A stretch of 64,000 nt of DNA, from positions 19,741,801 to 19,805,800 of the forward strand of contig JAWZYU010000019.1 in NCBI GenBank assembly GCA_038380435.1, given 5' to 3'. Of the stretch, positions 1 through 11,999 are shown piece after piece. How positions within the stretch are numbered: position 1 is the stretch's first letter; each line of letters begins with the position of its first letter. The notes under the pieces are model-generated. The model ran no database searches and had not been told where the DNA came from. It saw nothing but the letters and a program-made list of their open reading frames with translations. Position numbers and translations under genes: made by a program. This stretch comes from Ryuthela nishihirai. Its lineage: Eukaryota; Arthropoda; Arachnida; Araneae; Heptathelidae.

Positions 1-500
1 ATTCGCGACGTCTTTCGTTGAAGCCTTCGTCGTTTGGGAGGAATAATAATAAAAAAAATCGTAATGGGTGCAGAGGAAGTTCACACTCCACAATAGAGAT
101 ATCTTCGTGGGATTGACGGGACAGAGGGAACATCTCTGTCGGAAGAAAGCGTTTGTTTTGGAGAAAGTTCAGCGAACAACGGAGAGAGTAAGAGATGGGG
201 AGGGTGTTGAAGTAGGTTGGGTGGGTTGAAACGAAGGATGCAGACGGAAATTGCGACCGAGGTTGGTTGAACTTGTTTACTCCTTCACTAGATAGAAACC
301 TGTTGTTGTTATTATTTGGGGTGAAGTCATTCGAGGGTGGATTAAGGAAGTAAATGACTGTAAAGTCATGTGATGGATTAGGTAGAAAAGGGAGATACAG
401 ATTTTGATATTTCTGGTTAGGGTTGTTAAAAAGCTAATTACATATGAAGCACTTTTAAGGCAAATACGAGATGGAAATGTAAAGTTTTCTTTTTAATAAT
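1..500. other. Unassigned sequence, moderately GC-rich start
   Basis: I see no repeat and no convincing exon here. The first 330 bases are richer in G and purines than the AT-rich DNA that follows, and could be untranslated or regulatory sequence of a gene to the left. Confidence 0.3.
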
Positions 501-690
501 CCGTCCCGTGGCCGAGTGGTTAGCACGCTTGGCTACTGATCTAAGGGACCTGGGTTCGAGCTTCGGGTAAGGCATGGATGTATGTGTCGTTTTTCTGCTG
601 AGGGCTTGCCATCTTCTCAGACCTTCAACTATGGCACACTACAGGCTCCTGTCAGACCTCTGTGGCAAGTAGCTGCTTGAGGGGGTATTT
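501..690 (+). mobile_element. SINE-B, full length
   Basis: First copy of the second tRNA-derived family. Box A (GGCCGAGTGG) and box B (GGTTCGAG) of an internal Pol III promoter lie in the first 70 bases. A body of about 120 bp follows, ending GAGGGGGTATTTATT. The tail is TATTT/TA simple repeat rather than pure poly-A. The tRNA head is of a Ser/Leu-like type by eye, but the anticodon loop does not fold cleanly. Similar copies recur across the window on both strands. Confidence 0.85.
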
Positions 691-1965
691 ATTATATTTA
701 TTATAATGAGAATGTGTCTCGACGTTGCAGAGTCTATGAATTCAGTTTCTTAGTGAACTCTTCAATCCGAACTCCTCAATTATTTTGAGGTGCAGCTGAA
801 ATATTAACTAAAGCGTAATCGATGAAAGACTTTCAAAGGTAAATATCTTCCGGTTCTAAAGCACAAATAGAAAGAATACATTCCAGCTTCAATGAACAAG
901 GCTTTGAAAAAGGAGGAAGTTTTTATTTTCCTATTTTCGATTAATCTGCGATTTAATTCAAACGAACGAATGAAATGATTGGGAAAATGCAAATAGTTAT
1001 GTTTCATTATTCCCTATATGACACAAAATGGATTTTCCGTTTACCTCTTAAAATAATAATAAAAAAAATTCTTTTTACCACCTCCATAATGGTAATGGGT
1101 CAAATCAATCCTGCCAAATGTAAACTTTTGACTACTACAGCCTGTCATCGAAATTTCATATTTCTGGTATCCAAAGATAGTTTGTTATATTCGTTTAACA
1201 ATATTCATTTTCCAACTTTTTTTCCACAATTAGGGAGCGCATCAAATCATGGAAAATGGCACAACTATTAAATATTTTAACTTCTCGTTTCCTTAATCCC
1301 AACATTTGTCCTTTAGTCGTGGATAAAATGGATCGACGCGCCAATAATTTGGCACCCGGTGATTATTTAAAAACCATTCGGACAATGGGAAAATGTGAAT
1401 AGTAATATTTCATCCTACCCAATTGTAAAACAATTTTAAATTTGTAAAAGCAAAAATTAAATTTTTACAGACGAAAAGACTGAAGAACAGACAGAAGACA
1501 AGGTAAAAACATCAGATTTTTTTTCATTAAGTTTTTCTCATATTTATTAAAATTGAATCTGTTGAGTTACACTCTGAGAGCAACTGTTTTCCGTCATTTT
1601 GTGGATTAAATAAAGCCATTAAGCTCCACATAGAAGACTAACTGTCGAATCTTGACCGAAAGCAATTATTGGGAAGAAAATAATTCGTGGAAGCGAGGAG
1701 CAACCATGATGTCAACGTTAATTTTTCTCTCCCATCGGTTTGCTCTTTTAAGGAGACCGATTTACTTCCCAAGATATCTATCTTCGAGTAGAATATTAAG
1801 GCGTGTGTCCTTATACAGGGATTATCATTTATTATATCCGAAATATAAAACTTGTGAAAAAAAATTAAATAAATGGTTTTAAAAAGATGGCCATCGTCTG
1901 CTCTTAATAGTTATCTCCAGCAGACAGACTTCTCTAATCCTGTTCTGAGTCAGAATATTGTAACC
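691..1965. other. AT-rich spacer, nothing recognised
   Basis: No interspersed repeat or splice-flanked exon is visible. Short open frames (for example 1652-1882 plus) have no recognisable motif and look like chance. Confidence 0.4.
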
Positions 1966-2042
1966 TGGGGCTGAGGTTAACTCAGCGGAGTGCGTAACAG
2001 GCTCATAATCTGCTGTTTCTTGGTTCGAGTCCTTACTGTACT
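1966..2042 (+). repeat. tRNA-like relic, Met(CAT)-like
   Basis: A tRNA-like stretch with a box A-like GTTAACTCAGCGG, a loop CTCATAA (anticodon CAT) and a perfect box B GGTTCGAGTCC. The acceptor ends do not pair, so it is not a working tRNA gene. It is probably an orphan SINE head or a retro-tRNA relic. Confidence 0.45.
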
Positions 2043-2090
2043 TGCATTCAGATTTTCTATATTAACCTTCACTTTGCCATCTGGGAGAAA

Positions 2091-2478
2091 AAGGTTGGGT
2101 TATTTTATCTCTGAGCGGCACTTTTTTGCACACAATGGGCTAAATGGCCAGGTCACAAGGACCCCGAAGGCTCAGAGAAGGTTGGGGGAGGGGACCCACT
2201 GGAACATCTGTTGGGAGACAGATGGTAGCCTCCCGTCAAGGCCATCCAGCGTGTTCTTTATCGTGCACAGGATGTGGTTCTCCCGCACACGGGATCACGG
2301 CTTAACGTTCCATCCGACCGACGGCGGCCTTTCCAAGCCCAGCGGTTTCACCTACTGACCGTGGGCAGGGCGGGGAATATTGTGGAGATAAATCGTAACG
2401 CTGATCTAGCTGGGACTCGAACCTGGAAACTACAGATTACGAGCCTGGCGCGCTACCGACTGAACCACTCCCGCCACC
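2091..2478 (-). mobile_element. SINE-A, full length
   Basis: Defines the main family. Read on the minus strand, the element begins with GGGCGGGGGTGGCTCAGTCGG (first part of the tRNA head including box A), has loop CTCGTAA (anticodon CGT, Thr) and box B GGTTCGAGTCC. The body is about 300 bp with two ACGTTAA blocks, and the end is AGAGGTAAAACAACCCAACC. A duplicated GGGAGAAA flanks it (2083-2090 and 2479-2486). It encodes no protein; a LINE reverse transcriptase must supply mobility. This copy is moderately diverged. Confidence 0.88.
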
Positions 2479-2543
2479 GGGAGAAAGAAGACATCAGCTA
2501 GAAAGAGGCTTCATATGCATGAGAGTATATATATACACTTTAA

Positions 2544-2815
2544 GGGTTGAGTTGTTTTACCTCTGAGCTGCCCTTTTTTTTGCACACAATGGGTTAAATG
2601 GCCAGGTCACAAGGACTACAAGAACTCTGAGAAGGTTGGGAGAAGGGGACCCACTGGACAGATGTTAAGAGGTAGATGGAAGCCTCTTGTAAAGGTCATC
2701 CAGTGTGTTCTTTAACATGAATAGGGTATGGCTTTCCCACACACAGGGCCATGGCTTAATGTTCCATCATGGGGAGTGGCATTTCTAAGCCTATCAGTGT
2801 CTACTTTCTGACTTA
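2544..2815 (-). mobile_element. SINE-A fragment, diverged, tRNA head missing
   Basis: Reads from the SINE 3' end through the body and stops before the region that should carry box B. It is more diverged than its neighbour at 2091, so it is probably an old copy. Confidence 0.75.
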
Positions 2816-2996
2816 GATAATTCAAGAAGGGAGATGAATAGCAGAAAATGAATGAAAAAGATGGAGGAAAAACAATAGAGCACAATGTGAATGTTCAGGA
2901 TACAGTAGATAGCAGAGTGAAAAATATAATTGTGTGATGTTATTTTAACTTGCTAATATAGATACACACTGAATTTTGCAGTGCAAATTCTCTTAA

Positions 2997-3382
2997 GTTG
3001 GGTTGTTTTATCTCTGAGCGGCACTTTTTTGCACACAATGGGCTAAATGGCCAGGTCGCAAGGACCCCGAAGGCTCAAAGAACGTTGGGGGGAGAGAACC
3101 CACTGGATGGCTGTTAGAAAACAGATGGTAACCTCCCGTCAAGGCCATCCAGCGTGTTCTTTAACGTGCACAGAATATGGCTCTCCGGCGCACGGCGCCA
3201 TGACTTAACGTCAAGTACGATGGACGGCAGCCTTTCTAAGACCATCGGTGTCCCCTACTGACAGAGAGCAGGCGGAGAATTTTACGGAGATAAATCTCAA
3301 CGCTGACTCAGCAGGGATTCGAACATGGGAATTGCAGATTACGAGTCTGGCGTGCTACCGACTGAGTCTCACCCTGCCCCCT
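2997..3382 (-). mobile_element. SINE-A, near full length, diverged
   Basis: Body and tRNA-like head are recognisable to ACCGACTGAG at 3358-3367. The box B region reads GATTCGAACA on the plus strand, which is a mutated promoter element. No clear TSD. Confidence 0.78.
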
Positions 3383-3705
3383 ACACTTTAAGGAATACAC
3401 AAGTAAATAGTACTTCCCCCCAAATTTCGCAGGGCATGAAAAGTTCCCCAGGAAGTAACGCCATAGGCCATGATCATCAGAAGAAACTTCATCAAAAAAA
3501 GACTCCGGAAGAGAGTGCAACCGTTCAGAAGTTACATCACTTCCGAGGAGATTTTTCAGGCTCTGAAACCTCTCAAGACAGAAAATATACTGTCAGCTCA
3601 AAGTATACTGAAGCAGGACTAACTCTGATTATAATACGTAATAGAGAAGTTGTGTGAAAAACGGGAGACCTTTTCCGAAAAAGAAACATACTTGGCTTCT
3701 ATGAG

Positions 3706-3752
3706 ACCGGGACCTAAGTCCCTTTGATCAATAGTCAAGCACGCTAACCATA
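3706..3752 (-). repeat. SINE-B head fragment
   Basis: Only the anticodon-to-box-A part survives (ACCTAAGTCCCTTTGATCA, then AAGCACGCTAACCA). Old fragment. Confidence 0.5.
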
Positions 3753-3849
3753 AAATGTAACTAAATGATTTAAAGAAACGAACTTTTATAATATGCATTT
3801 AATTGCTTTTATCTTAGTCTTCAGATTTTTTTTTTTAGTTTCTTAATTT

Positions 3850-4037
3850 GGGCCGAGTGGTTAGCGCGCTTGGCTACTGATCTAGGGGACCTGGGTTCGA
3901 GCCCCGGGTAAGGCATGGATGTATGTGTCGTTTTTCTGCTGAGGTCCTGCCATCCTCTCAGACCTTCTACTATGGCATATAAACTGACAGGCTCCTGTCA
4001 GACCTCTGTGGCAAGCAGCTGCTTGAGGGGGTATTTA
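3850..4037 (+). mobile_element. SINE-B, full length
   Basis: Complete from GGCCGAGTGGTTAGCGCGC to GAGGGGGTATTT. It is followed after about 12 bp by the 3' end of a minus-strand SINE-A, so the two are nearly tail to tail. Confidence 0.85.
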
Positions 4038-4049
4038 ATTTGGGTAGTG

Positions 4050-4418
4050 TTGGGTTGTTTTACCTCACTATCATTTAGCCCATTGTGTGGTAAATGTCCA
4101 GGTCACAAGGACCCCAAGGACTTATAGAAGGGTGTGGGAAGGGGGCGCACTGGGCAGCTGTTAGGAGACAGATGGTAACCTCCCATCAAGGTCATCCAGA
4201 GTGTTCTTTACCACGCAGAGAGCATGACCCTCCTTGCACCTAGCTTTACGTTCCACCCAACAGACGGCTACCTTTCCAAGGCTATTGGTGTGCTTTTTCT
4301 GATCGAGGGCCGGAGGGCGATTTAGAGGATATAGATCTCAACCTCCCAGGTAGGACTCAAACCCGGGAAGTGCAGATTACGAGCTTGACACGTTAACGAC
4401 TAAGCCACTTCCGCTCCT
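4050..4418 (-). mobile_element. SINE-A, diverged
   Basis: Most of the family is present, with a short deletion in the 3' domain around TACCTCACTATCATTTAGCC. The head ends CTAAGCCACTTCCGC. Confidence 0.78.
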
Positions 4419-4427
4419 CATATCTTG

Positions 4428-4576
4428 CTCACGTTAAAGAACACACTTGAAAGAAGGCTTCCATCTGTCTCCTAACAGAAGACCAATAAAGTGTTCCGAG
4501 TCCTTAGGGTCTTTGTAACCTAACCATGTGTGTGCGGAAAAAAAGCGCCTCTCAGTGGTAAAAACAACTCACCCAA
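4428..4576 (+). mobile_element. SINE-A 3' fragment
   Basis: Starts at CACGTTAAAGAACACAC and runs to a degraded AAAACAACTCACCCA end. It abuts the head of the opposite-strand copy ending at 4418, giving a head-to-truncated-copy junction. Confidence 0.7.
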
Positions 4577-5056
4577 ATCCGGAAAACAATTTTCTTGCTG
4601 ACTCCATCAGAGATTTGAATTGTTTTTTTTCTTAGAGGAAAAGGACGAGTAAATAACAGAATAAATCACAAAAATCAGCTCAGACGTTCTCTTCAATAAT
4701 AAATCTTTATTGATGTTAATCTTTGATTCTCCCCTCTCTGAATCCTCTTAGAATGAGAGGAACCAGATTACTCAACCACAGAACATACAACGCCCTCTGT
4801 TAGCAAGCGAGGGAAACATATTCGTTTCAATTCAAGGTCATTTTTCGGTCAACAACGCCGGCGCGGAGATAATGACGATAAAATTTGCAATTTAATATGT
4901 CTGCGAAATCATCTTATTAAGGATAAATGAAAGAGCATTGTTTCGAAATAATCGCATTTCTAATCTTCATAGTTTTATTACGATAAGCTGTTTATTGTGA
5001 TTTTTAATATTTTTTTTAGTATTCGATATTATTATAGGACACTTATTCCCTTGAGA
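4577..5056. other. AT-rich spacer
   Basis: No repeat or gene recognised. Confidence 0.4.
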
Positions 5057-5069
5057 ATATATCACTGTA

Positions 5070-5453
5070 TTGGGTTGTTTTACCTCTGAGCGGCACTTTT
5101 TTGCACACCATGGGCTAAATGGCCAGGTCGCATAGACCCCGAAGGCTCAGAGAAGGTTGGGCGAGCGGACCCACTGGAACAGCTGTTGGGAGACAGATGG
5201 TAGTCTCCCGTCAAGGCCATCCAGAGTGTTCTTTAACGTGCACAGGGTATGGCTCTCCCGCACACTGGGTCACGGCTTAACGTCCCATCCGACGGACGGC
5301 GGCCTTTCCAAGCCCATCGATGTCCCCTACTGACCGTGGGCAGGGCGGGGATTTTTTGCGGAGATAAGTCTCAACGCTGACCCAGCTGGTACTCGAACCT
5401 GGGAACTACAGATTACGAGCCTGGCGCGCTACCGACTGAGCCACCCCCGCCCC
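5070..5453 (-). mobile_element. SINE-A, full length with TSD
   Basis: Little-diverged copy flanked by a 13-bp duplication, ATATATCACTGTA (5057-5069) and ATATATCAGTGTA (5454-5466), with one mismatch. Confidence 0.92.
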
Positions 5454-5466
5454 ATATATCAGTGTA

Positions 5467-6079
5467 AGAGGGAGAGAAACAGAAAAGAGAGTCATGCCTC
5501 TCTTCTTTTTCAAAGAATTTTAATAACCTGAATGTAGGCGAAAGTAAAGCTTTAAACCTATTTTGCAAGAATAATTTCCAAAATAACAACAAAAACAATA
5601 AAAAGAGTGATTGGTGTTCTGGTTCATTCCAGTTCAATCAAGTTATCTTATTTACCTCCACCCCAATTTTTAGTATATCCGGGCCTGTAAAATTTCCATT
5701 TGCCAAATACTGTAAGTAAGAAATAATTGCAAATCATTGCATTCCAGATTTATACTGTAAACTGATGTTAGCAGCCTATTAAATTTAATCAAGCAACGAA
5801 TTTAGAGAAAAACAATTAAATGCATTGCAGAATTTCTGAACTGAATAATTTAGTCTTCATTAATCAGTAGGCTGAGTGAGGGAATTTTAAAAACAAACGA
5901 ATGATATTCCTTAAATGAATATTGATTTTTTTTAGACCTAGGGAGCAATTTCAACGAATGTTGGGTGTTTTTTTTTAAACTAGCGACCAATTCTTCTAAA
6001 TTCGACAAATGTTTTAAATGGCGACATGAAATGGTGATATAAATGATATCATGAAGTATATAAAGAGTTCTCACATAAA
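5467..6079. other. AT-rich spacer
   Basis: Nothing recognised. The short frames on the minus strand are low-complexity and lack motifs. Confidence 0.4.
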
Positions 6080-6785
6080 GGGTTGAGCTGTTTTACTTCT
6101 GAGTGGGGGGCGGGGGTGGCTCAGTCGGTAGCGCGGCAGGCTCGTAATCTGTAGCTCCCAGGTTCGAGTCCCAGCTGGGTCAGCGTTGAGATTTATCTCC
6201 GCAAAATTCCCCGCCCTGCCCACGGTCAGTAAGGGACACCGATGGGCTTAGAAAGGCCGCCGTCCGTCTGATGTGACGTTAATCCGTGGCCCCGTGTGCG
6301 GGAGAGCCATACCCTGTGCACGTTAAAGAACACGCTGGATGACCTTGACGGGAGGCTACCATCTGTCTCCCAACAGCTGTTCTAGTGGGTCCTCTCCCCC
6401 AACCTTCTCTGAGCCTTCGGGGTCCATGTGACCTGGCCATTTAGCCCATGGTGTGCAAAAAAGTGCCGCTCAGAGGTACCCCAACCCAACTTCTGAGTGG
6501 CACCTTTGCGCATATAATGGGCTAAATGGCTCATAAGGACCGTAAGGGCTCAGAGTTGACTCACTTGACAGCGATTAGGAGACATGCGAAAGCATCCCGT
6601 CAAGGGCATCCAATGTGTTCTTTAACGTACACAAGGTACAGGCTCTTCTGCACACGGGAAAACGGCTTAACGTCCTATTCGAAAGACGGCGACCTTTCCA
6701 AGACTATCGGTATCCCTCTTCTCATCAAGGATATCAGAGAGCAACTCAACACTGGTACAGCTCGGAACTCGAACCTGTGAACATC
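6080..6785 (-). mobile_element. Old SINE-A split by a younger SINE-A
   Basis: The 3' end lies at 6080-6106 and the body resumes at 6501. The interruption is a plus-strand SINE-A. This host copy is clearly more diverged than its passenger and loses similarity just after the box B region, near 6785. Confidence 0.8.
6107..6488 (+). mobile_element. SINE-A nested in SINE-A, with TSD
   Basis: Full-length and close to consensus. It is flanked by a perfect 12-bp duplication of host SINE sequence, ACTTCTGAGTGG (6095-6106 and 6489-6500), which proves the order of insertion. Confidence 0.94.
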
Positions 6786-8584
6786 TCATATAAAGGGAGA
6801 AAGTCCTCTCCTGGGTCCATAGCAAAGCAACAGAAATATCAATTTTTTTATTGTTTTCACTACTGTATATGTTCAGGCTCCGATTCTTGTTCAGCATCTT
6901 ACATATTTTGGAAAAAAATATAAACATATCGAAAATCCTTCCTTTGAGATATTCCAAAATCAGCCAAAGAAATACTTATTTTTCTTTGTCATTAAATGCA
7001 ATTATTCAATCAATAAGTTTGGAAGCAAAAAAAAAACCCTAGTGATTAATGAACTCAGAGGTCACATTTTATGTTTTCCGAATAACTGAATAAATAAATG
7101 TTTAAAAGGTTTAAGAGGTTTAAAATCTATCCGGGGATTCCAATCATCTTTCCTTTGTTGCAAGAAAAAAAAAAAGTCAACGTTTAATTTTTCATCCACC
7201 AGATTGCCGAAGAATAAAATCATTTGAACGTATGTGAGAAATGGAACAGTACGGGGCCCAACCAGTAAAGTCAGCAGTAAGCATAGTGACATATTTAAGA
7301 ATGGGGAGGGTCGGGGTTAAATCCTTTAAAATGCATACGTTTCAGAAGAGACATAAGAAAGCTAAAATATCTCAATTAAAAAATGCATAGTTTAGAAAGC
7401 TAAACGTCTCAGTGAGAACTATGGATTTTAGTCAATATCTACATAAAAAATAAATCCTAAAAAAAAATAAACAATAGGTGCTTTTATTCACCTATTGTTT
7501 ATTTTTTTTATTATCTGTTTTTAATCTTTTGAATCCCTCCCTCCCAACAAACATTTTTAAAATACCCACTTTCCATGCATATGTGTTGTTTGCTGCCTAA
7601 TGATCAAAGGAGTAATAATGATTACTTCAGTTTTAGACTTTATTACATAGATAAATTTTTTAAATTTCTTAATGAGAAATCAATTACTGCAAATCAACAT
7701 ATTTCGTCGAATAAAATTGCTTCGCATTCATTCAATTATATTAAAGGTGTTTTGATATAAGAATATGCTGAAAAGATGCTATTAACTTAAGAAATATAAT
7801 TTCCCTGTCTCTGTGCAAGCCAAGGATTCCTTCTCAAGTAACGATGCTTTATGGTAAAAATCATTATAAATCAATCATTACTTTAGAACTGAAGGAACCT
7901 ATTATTAGAATTGTTTTTTTTTTTCTATATAAATATGATCCGCGAGAGACACCTCAATAAGTTAGACACCTTTCATTACGTTTTTTACGTGTGACAAAAA
8001 GGATCTTTTATCATGAAGCGACTACAATTTTACTCAGGAACGGAATTCGCTATAACTTTTCTAATCAAATTGCATATTTTTATTGCATTTTTTATTATAA
8101 CGATGATGGAAATTTACAATTATTGAACTTATAAGGAAGCTCACTTTTTTTTTTCTCTTTATTTCAGGATTTGTATTTAAAAATCAGAAATCAGATATTG
8201 TTCTAAAGCAGAACATCCCTTTTGTTTCGGGCCTATAACTAGATTCCTAAATTGGGGTTTCTAATTGGTGAGGTGATGATTCAAAAAAGAATGATTATTT
8301 TAATGTATGATAGTATTTTCAACTTTTGCACTGTATATCTATTTCGTTAAAAAATTATCCCTTTTTAACAAATTTTTATACTTTCTTATTGTATGAATGA
8401 AAACTTTTTTTTGACTCTGCATTTGAGTAGGTATGTTTTTTATCAATAACAAATAACCGTTAATAGCGAAACCTCTGCTTTTAATCTCATTGAAATTGAA
8501 TAAGTTTAGACTTGTTTTTCTTAATGTTTAATTTACTAATTATGCGACTTTCTTTATTGTTTTCATTTGTTTATTATATATTTA
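6786..8584. other. AT-rich spacer with one strong hairpin
   Basis: No exon or known repeat apart from the hairpin listed at 7460-7509. Short open frames are low-complexity. Confidence 0.4.
7460..7509. repeat. Perfect 21-bp inverted repeat
   Basis: The left arm ends AAACAATAGGTG and the right arm begins CACCTATTGTTT, each extended by an A or T tract. The loop is 8 nt (CTTTTATT). It could be a tiny foldback element, a cruciform-prone site or a transcribed hairpin. The arm length and perfection are beyond what I would expect by chance even in AT-rich DNA. Confidence 0.7.
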
Positions 8585-8780
8585 GCCGTCCCGTGGTCGA
8601 GTGGTTAGCACGCTTGGCCCTTGATCTACGGGACCTGGGTTCGAGCCCCGGGTAAGGCATGGATGTATGTGTCGTTTTTCTGCTGAGGTCCTGCCATCCT
8701 CTCAGACCTGCTACTATGGCATATAAACTAGCAGGCACCATGTCAGACATCTGTGGCAAGCAGCTGCTTGAGGGGGTATT
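8585..8780 (+). mobile_element. SINE-B, full length
   Basis: Complete copy from GCCGTCCCGTGGTCGAG to GAGGGGGTATTA with a poly-T-rich tail. Confidence 0.87.
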
Positions 8781-9660
8781 ATTTTTTTTTTTATAAATTT
8801 CTTAAATTCACGTAGTTTTGCATTTAATTTTTTACGTTAATCTGCTGAAAAGTCAGCTGGTATCATTTTTCTTCACCACTGCTGTTTTTTTAATTACCTT
8901 ATAAAGTTGTAATTTAATTTAATAATAAATGACCGCTATATTTTTTCCCCTCAATCATAAGTTATTAGAAAATAATTTATGGAAGAAAAACTTTAAATCC
9001 AACAACTTTATGTCTTTGCTTAAATCCAACAACTTTATGTCTTTGCTTAAATCCAGATCGGTATTCCCCTTTTTCCGAAAACGACATGTAATAAAAGGAG
9101 AGTTTTTTGTTTATGTTTTTTTTTTAAATAGTGAACATTTTTAGAACTAACAAGGAAATTTTCAGAACTCTAAAACAAATTTTGTACTTTCAAAAATTCA
9201 GAATTTCATCATATATGTAAATGCAATTAAGAATGACTGAGATTTTCTACAATGGAAGGAAATAAAAACTTTGAATTAAAAAAAATTTTTTTAGAGCGAA
9301 TTAAACAACGAAGTTTATATTTCCTCTGTTTCCCATACACATTGTTATTTCATAACAATATATGCTACAAAGAGGGAATGATTTCAACCAAAAATATGGA
9401 GAATTAGTTCCTTGATTTTTACGCTACTATTCGAAGTTTTCTTAGAAGAGGTCCTCTTCTTTAATACGAAAAATAAAAAAAAAAGATTTACCTTAAAACA
9501 AAATAATCTTGACGATCTCATTTCGATTTATAGTTGCCTTATATTAAATCGATAATGCAATGATACATCGAATTTATTACGTACTTAATCAAACAAAAAT
9601 ATCCAATAAATATATATAAAAAAGAATCTATGAAAGCATGAATATTTTTCCCTGATATGA
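8781..9660. other. AT-rich spacer
   Basis: Contains only the short tandem duplication at 8995-9055. Confidence 0.4.
8995..9055. repeat. 27-bp tandem duplication
   Basis: Two identical units beginning AAATCCAACAACTTTATG (8995-9021 and 9022-9048), then a 7-bp partial third copy. Confidence 0.85.
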
Positions 9661-10054
9661 GGTTGGGTTGTTGGGTTGTTTTACCTCTGAGCGGCATTTT
9701 TTTGCACACCATGGGCTAAATGGCCAGGTCACATGGACCCCGAAGGCTCAGAGAAGGTTGGGGGAGGGGACCCACTGGAACGGCTGTTGGGAGACAGATG
9801 GTAGCCTTCCGTCAAGGCCATCCAGCGTGTTCTTTAACGTGCACAGGGTATGGCTCTCCCGCACACGGGGCCACGGCTTAACGTCCCATCCGACGGACGG
9901 TGACCTTTCCAAGCCCATCGGTGTCCCCTACTGACCGTGGGCAGGGCGGGGAATTTTGCGGAGATAAATCTCAACGCTGACCCAGCTGGTACTCGAACCT
10001 GGGAACTACAGAATACGAGCTTGGCGCGCTACGGACTGAGCCACTCCCGCCCCC
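9661..10054 (-). mobile_element. SINE-A, full length
   Basis: Near-consensus copy. Its 3' end is extended: on the minus strand it finishes AAAACAACCCAACAACCC, so the tail repeat has grown by one CAA-type unit. Confidence 0.9.
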
Positions 10055-10691
10055 GGTAAGTGTTTAGTATAGGTATACAACTAAGATAATGCTTGAATTA
10101 AAATATACACTATTTGTATTTGACGCAGCAAAGTTGGTTTTATGCAAAATATCTGTGGGTTCTAAAATTTAAAAAAGTGCAGAAAATATTAAAACAAATA
10201 TAATAATTAAAAAACTGATTACAAAATTTCAATAATTATAATGCCAATGCATTATAATAATTCAATAATTAATAATGCCAATGCATTTTCACAAAAGGGC
10301 CCTTGATGACTATTCGAGTTGATTTTCACCAAAAAATATCAGGTTCAATTCTTATGAGCGCCACCCCGAAAAAAGGAAAGAAAGCAACTATCAAATCACA
10401 TATTTCAGTCTCTCTCTCGCCAAACGTTATGAATTGCTATGTCACTGGAATTCGTTTTCAATGAATTTCGTTTCGCATAATAATTACCATCGAGTAGATA
10501 AAAGTTAAGAATTATTCGCAAGTGTAAAATTATGAATTCAGAGTTGCTGATATTTACTTGAATAGAATTTCCATTTCTAATTGAATAGAATTTCTCTTTC
10601 TAATTCCTTTTTCCTGGGCATCATTGAAAAAGAAGCTCCCTTATTTTCACCAATACCCCCCTCCCCACATCCAGCAGTGAGATGATTTAAA
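10055..10691. other. AT-rich spacer
   Basis: Has a short internal duplication (AATGCCAATGCATT near 10240 and 10275). Nothing else recognised. Confidence 0.4.
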
Positions 10692-10763
10692 GCCAAGACC
10701 AGAAGACAAACTTGTAAAAGAACGCCAAGACCAGAAGACAAACTTGTAAAAGAACGCCAAGAC
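10692..10763. repeat. 32-bp tandem repeat, about 2.2 copies
   Basis: The unit starts GCCAAGACCAGAAGACAAAC and repeats exactly, then begins a third time (GCCAAGAC). Confidence 0.85.
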
Positions 10764-11395
10764 ACTAATGGGGCAAGTGATGTGAAACATGTCTACGTTA
10801 ATACTCTCTACAACTCCTTCCACAAAATCTAGGCCCAAAATTTCTTACCCGAAAATGAGGGCTTCCACATCAAACAGATGCGACTGGGGGTAGAATGGGG
10901 GTGTAGAGTGGGGGATGAGAGGAGAAGTAAGAGAAGGTGGAGGCAGATTTGGGATGTCATGGTCCATTGCAAGCCCATCTGGGTCTCTACTCGTCAGTAG
11001 TGAGTTAAACAGCCCCGGGACCGGCACTAGTGCCACTCAAGCCCCCCACCATCTGTCGTTGAGACCGGACACGAGAGGTGATGGAGCTTGCCGCCAGACA
11101 GACGACCCCGTGTCTCTCTTCCTTCTGCCTGCTCCGCCCAGGTACATCCCAGCGCACGTGGTTCATCTCGGGCTTCCGGGACTCAGAGCGAAAGAGGAAG
11201 CTGCGAAAGGCCTTTTTTTTTATTGCTTTCTTGATTTCCGAGGCAGATGCACGACAACTGCTGTATAAATAAGAATAAATCACTATTTCAGCAGTTTAAA
11301 TTTAAGCAGGAATGGCGCGGGTGTTAAAAGGGACATAGATGAGAATGAAAAAGATTATAAGGTGCTCGTCAGGTCATATGCAGGAATTAAAAAAC
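10764..11395. other. GC-rich block, possible exon or regulatory DNA
   Basis: From about 10860 to 11220 the composition is visibly GC-richer than the surroundings. Open frames overlap on both strands (plus 10915-11268, minus 11005-11283). There is an E-box CACGTG at 11155. I recognise no domain and cannot decide between untranslated exon, promoter or an old repeat. Confidence 0.3.
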
Positions 11396-11587
11396 TATCC
11401 CTTCAAGCAATTGCTTGCGACGAGGTGTGACAGGAGCCTCTCAGTTTAATACGCCACAAAGATAATCTGTGAGGAAGACGACACCTCAGCAGAAAGACAA
11501 ATGCAAACATCCATATCTTACTTGGGGATCGAACCCAGATCCCTTTGATCAGTAACTAAGCGTGCTAACGACTCGGCTATAGGGACG
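11396..11587 (-). mobile_element. SINE-B, diverged
   Basis: Full span from CCTTCAAGCAATTGCTTGC (3' end on the minus strand) to the box A region CTAACGACTCGGC. Older than most copies. Confidence 0.8.
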
Positions 11588-11604
11588 ATTTACGTAGGAA
11601 TAAG

Positions 11605-11988
11605 TTGTTGTTGTTTTACCTCTGAGCCGCACTTTTTTGCACACCATGGGCTAAATGGCCAGGTCACATGGACCCCGAAGGCTCAGAGAAGGTTGGGAGA
11701 GAGGACCCACTGGAACAGCTGTTGGGAGACAGATGGTAGCCTCCCGTCAAGGCCATCTAGCGTGTTCTTTAACGTGCACAGGGTATGTCTCTCCCGCACA
11801 CGGGGCTACGGCTTAACGTACCATCCGACGGACGGTAGCCTTTCCAAGCCCATCGGTGTTCCCTACTGACCGTGGGCAGGGCGGGGAATTTTGCGGAGAT
11901 AAATCTCAACGCTGACCCAGCTGGGACTCGAACCTGGGAACTACAGATTACGAGCCTGGCGCGCTACCTACTGAGCCACCCCCGCCCC
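11605..11988 (-). mobile_element. SINE-A, full length with perfect TSD
   Basis: Flanked by GTAGGAATAAG on both sides (11594-11604 and 11989-11999). Its 3' tail is AAAACAACAACAA instead of AAAACAACCCAACC, a useful tail variant. Confidence 0.95.
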
Positions 11989-11999
11989 GTAGGAATAAG

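Noticed and set aside
11139..11145. CCCAG/GTACAT at 11139 as a second recursive splice site
   Set aside because: The donor half is poor (GTACAT) and the tract before it is short and mixed.
10915..11268. 117-codon plus frame as an exon
   Set aside because: Frames are open on both strands over the same GC-rich block; no splice pair or domain.
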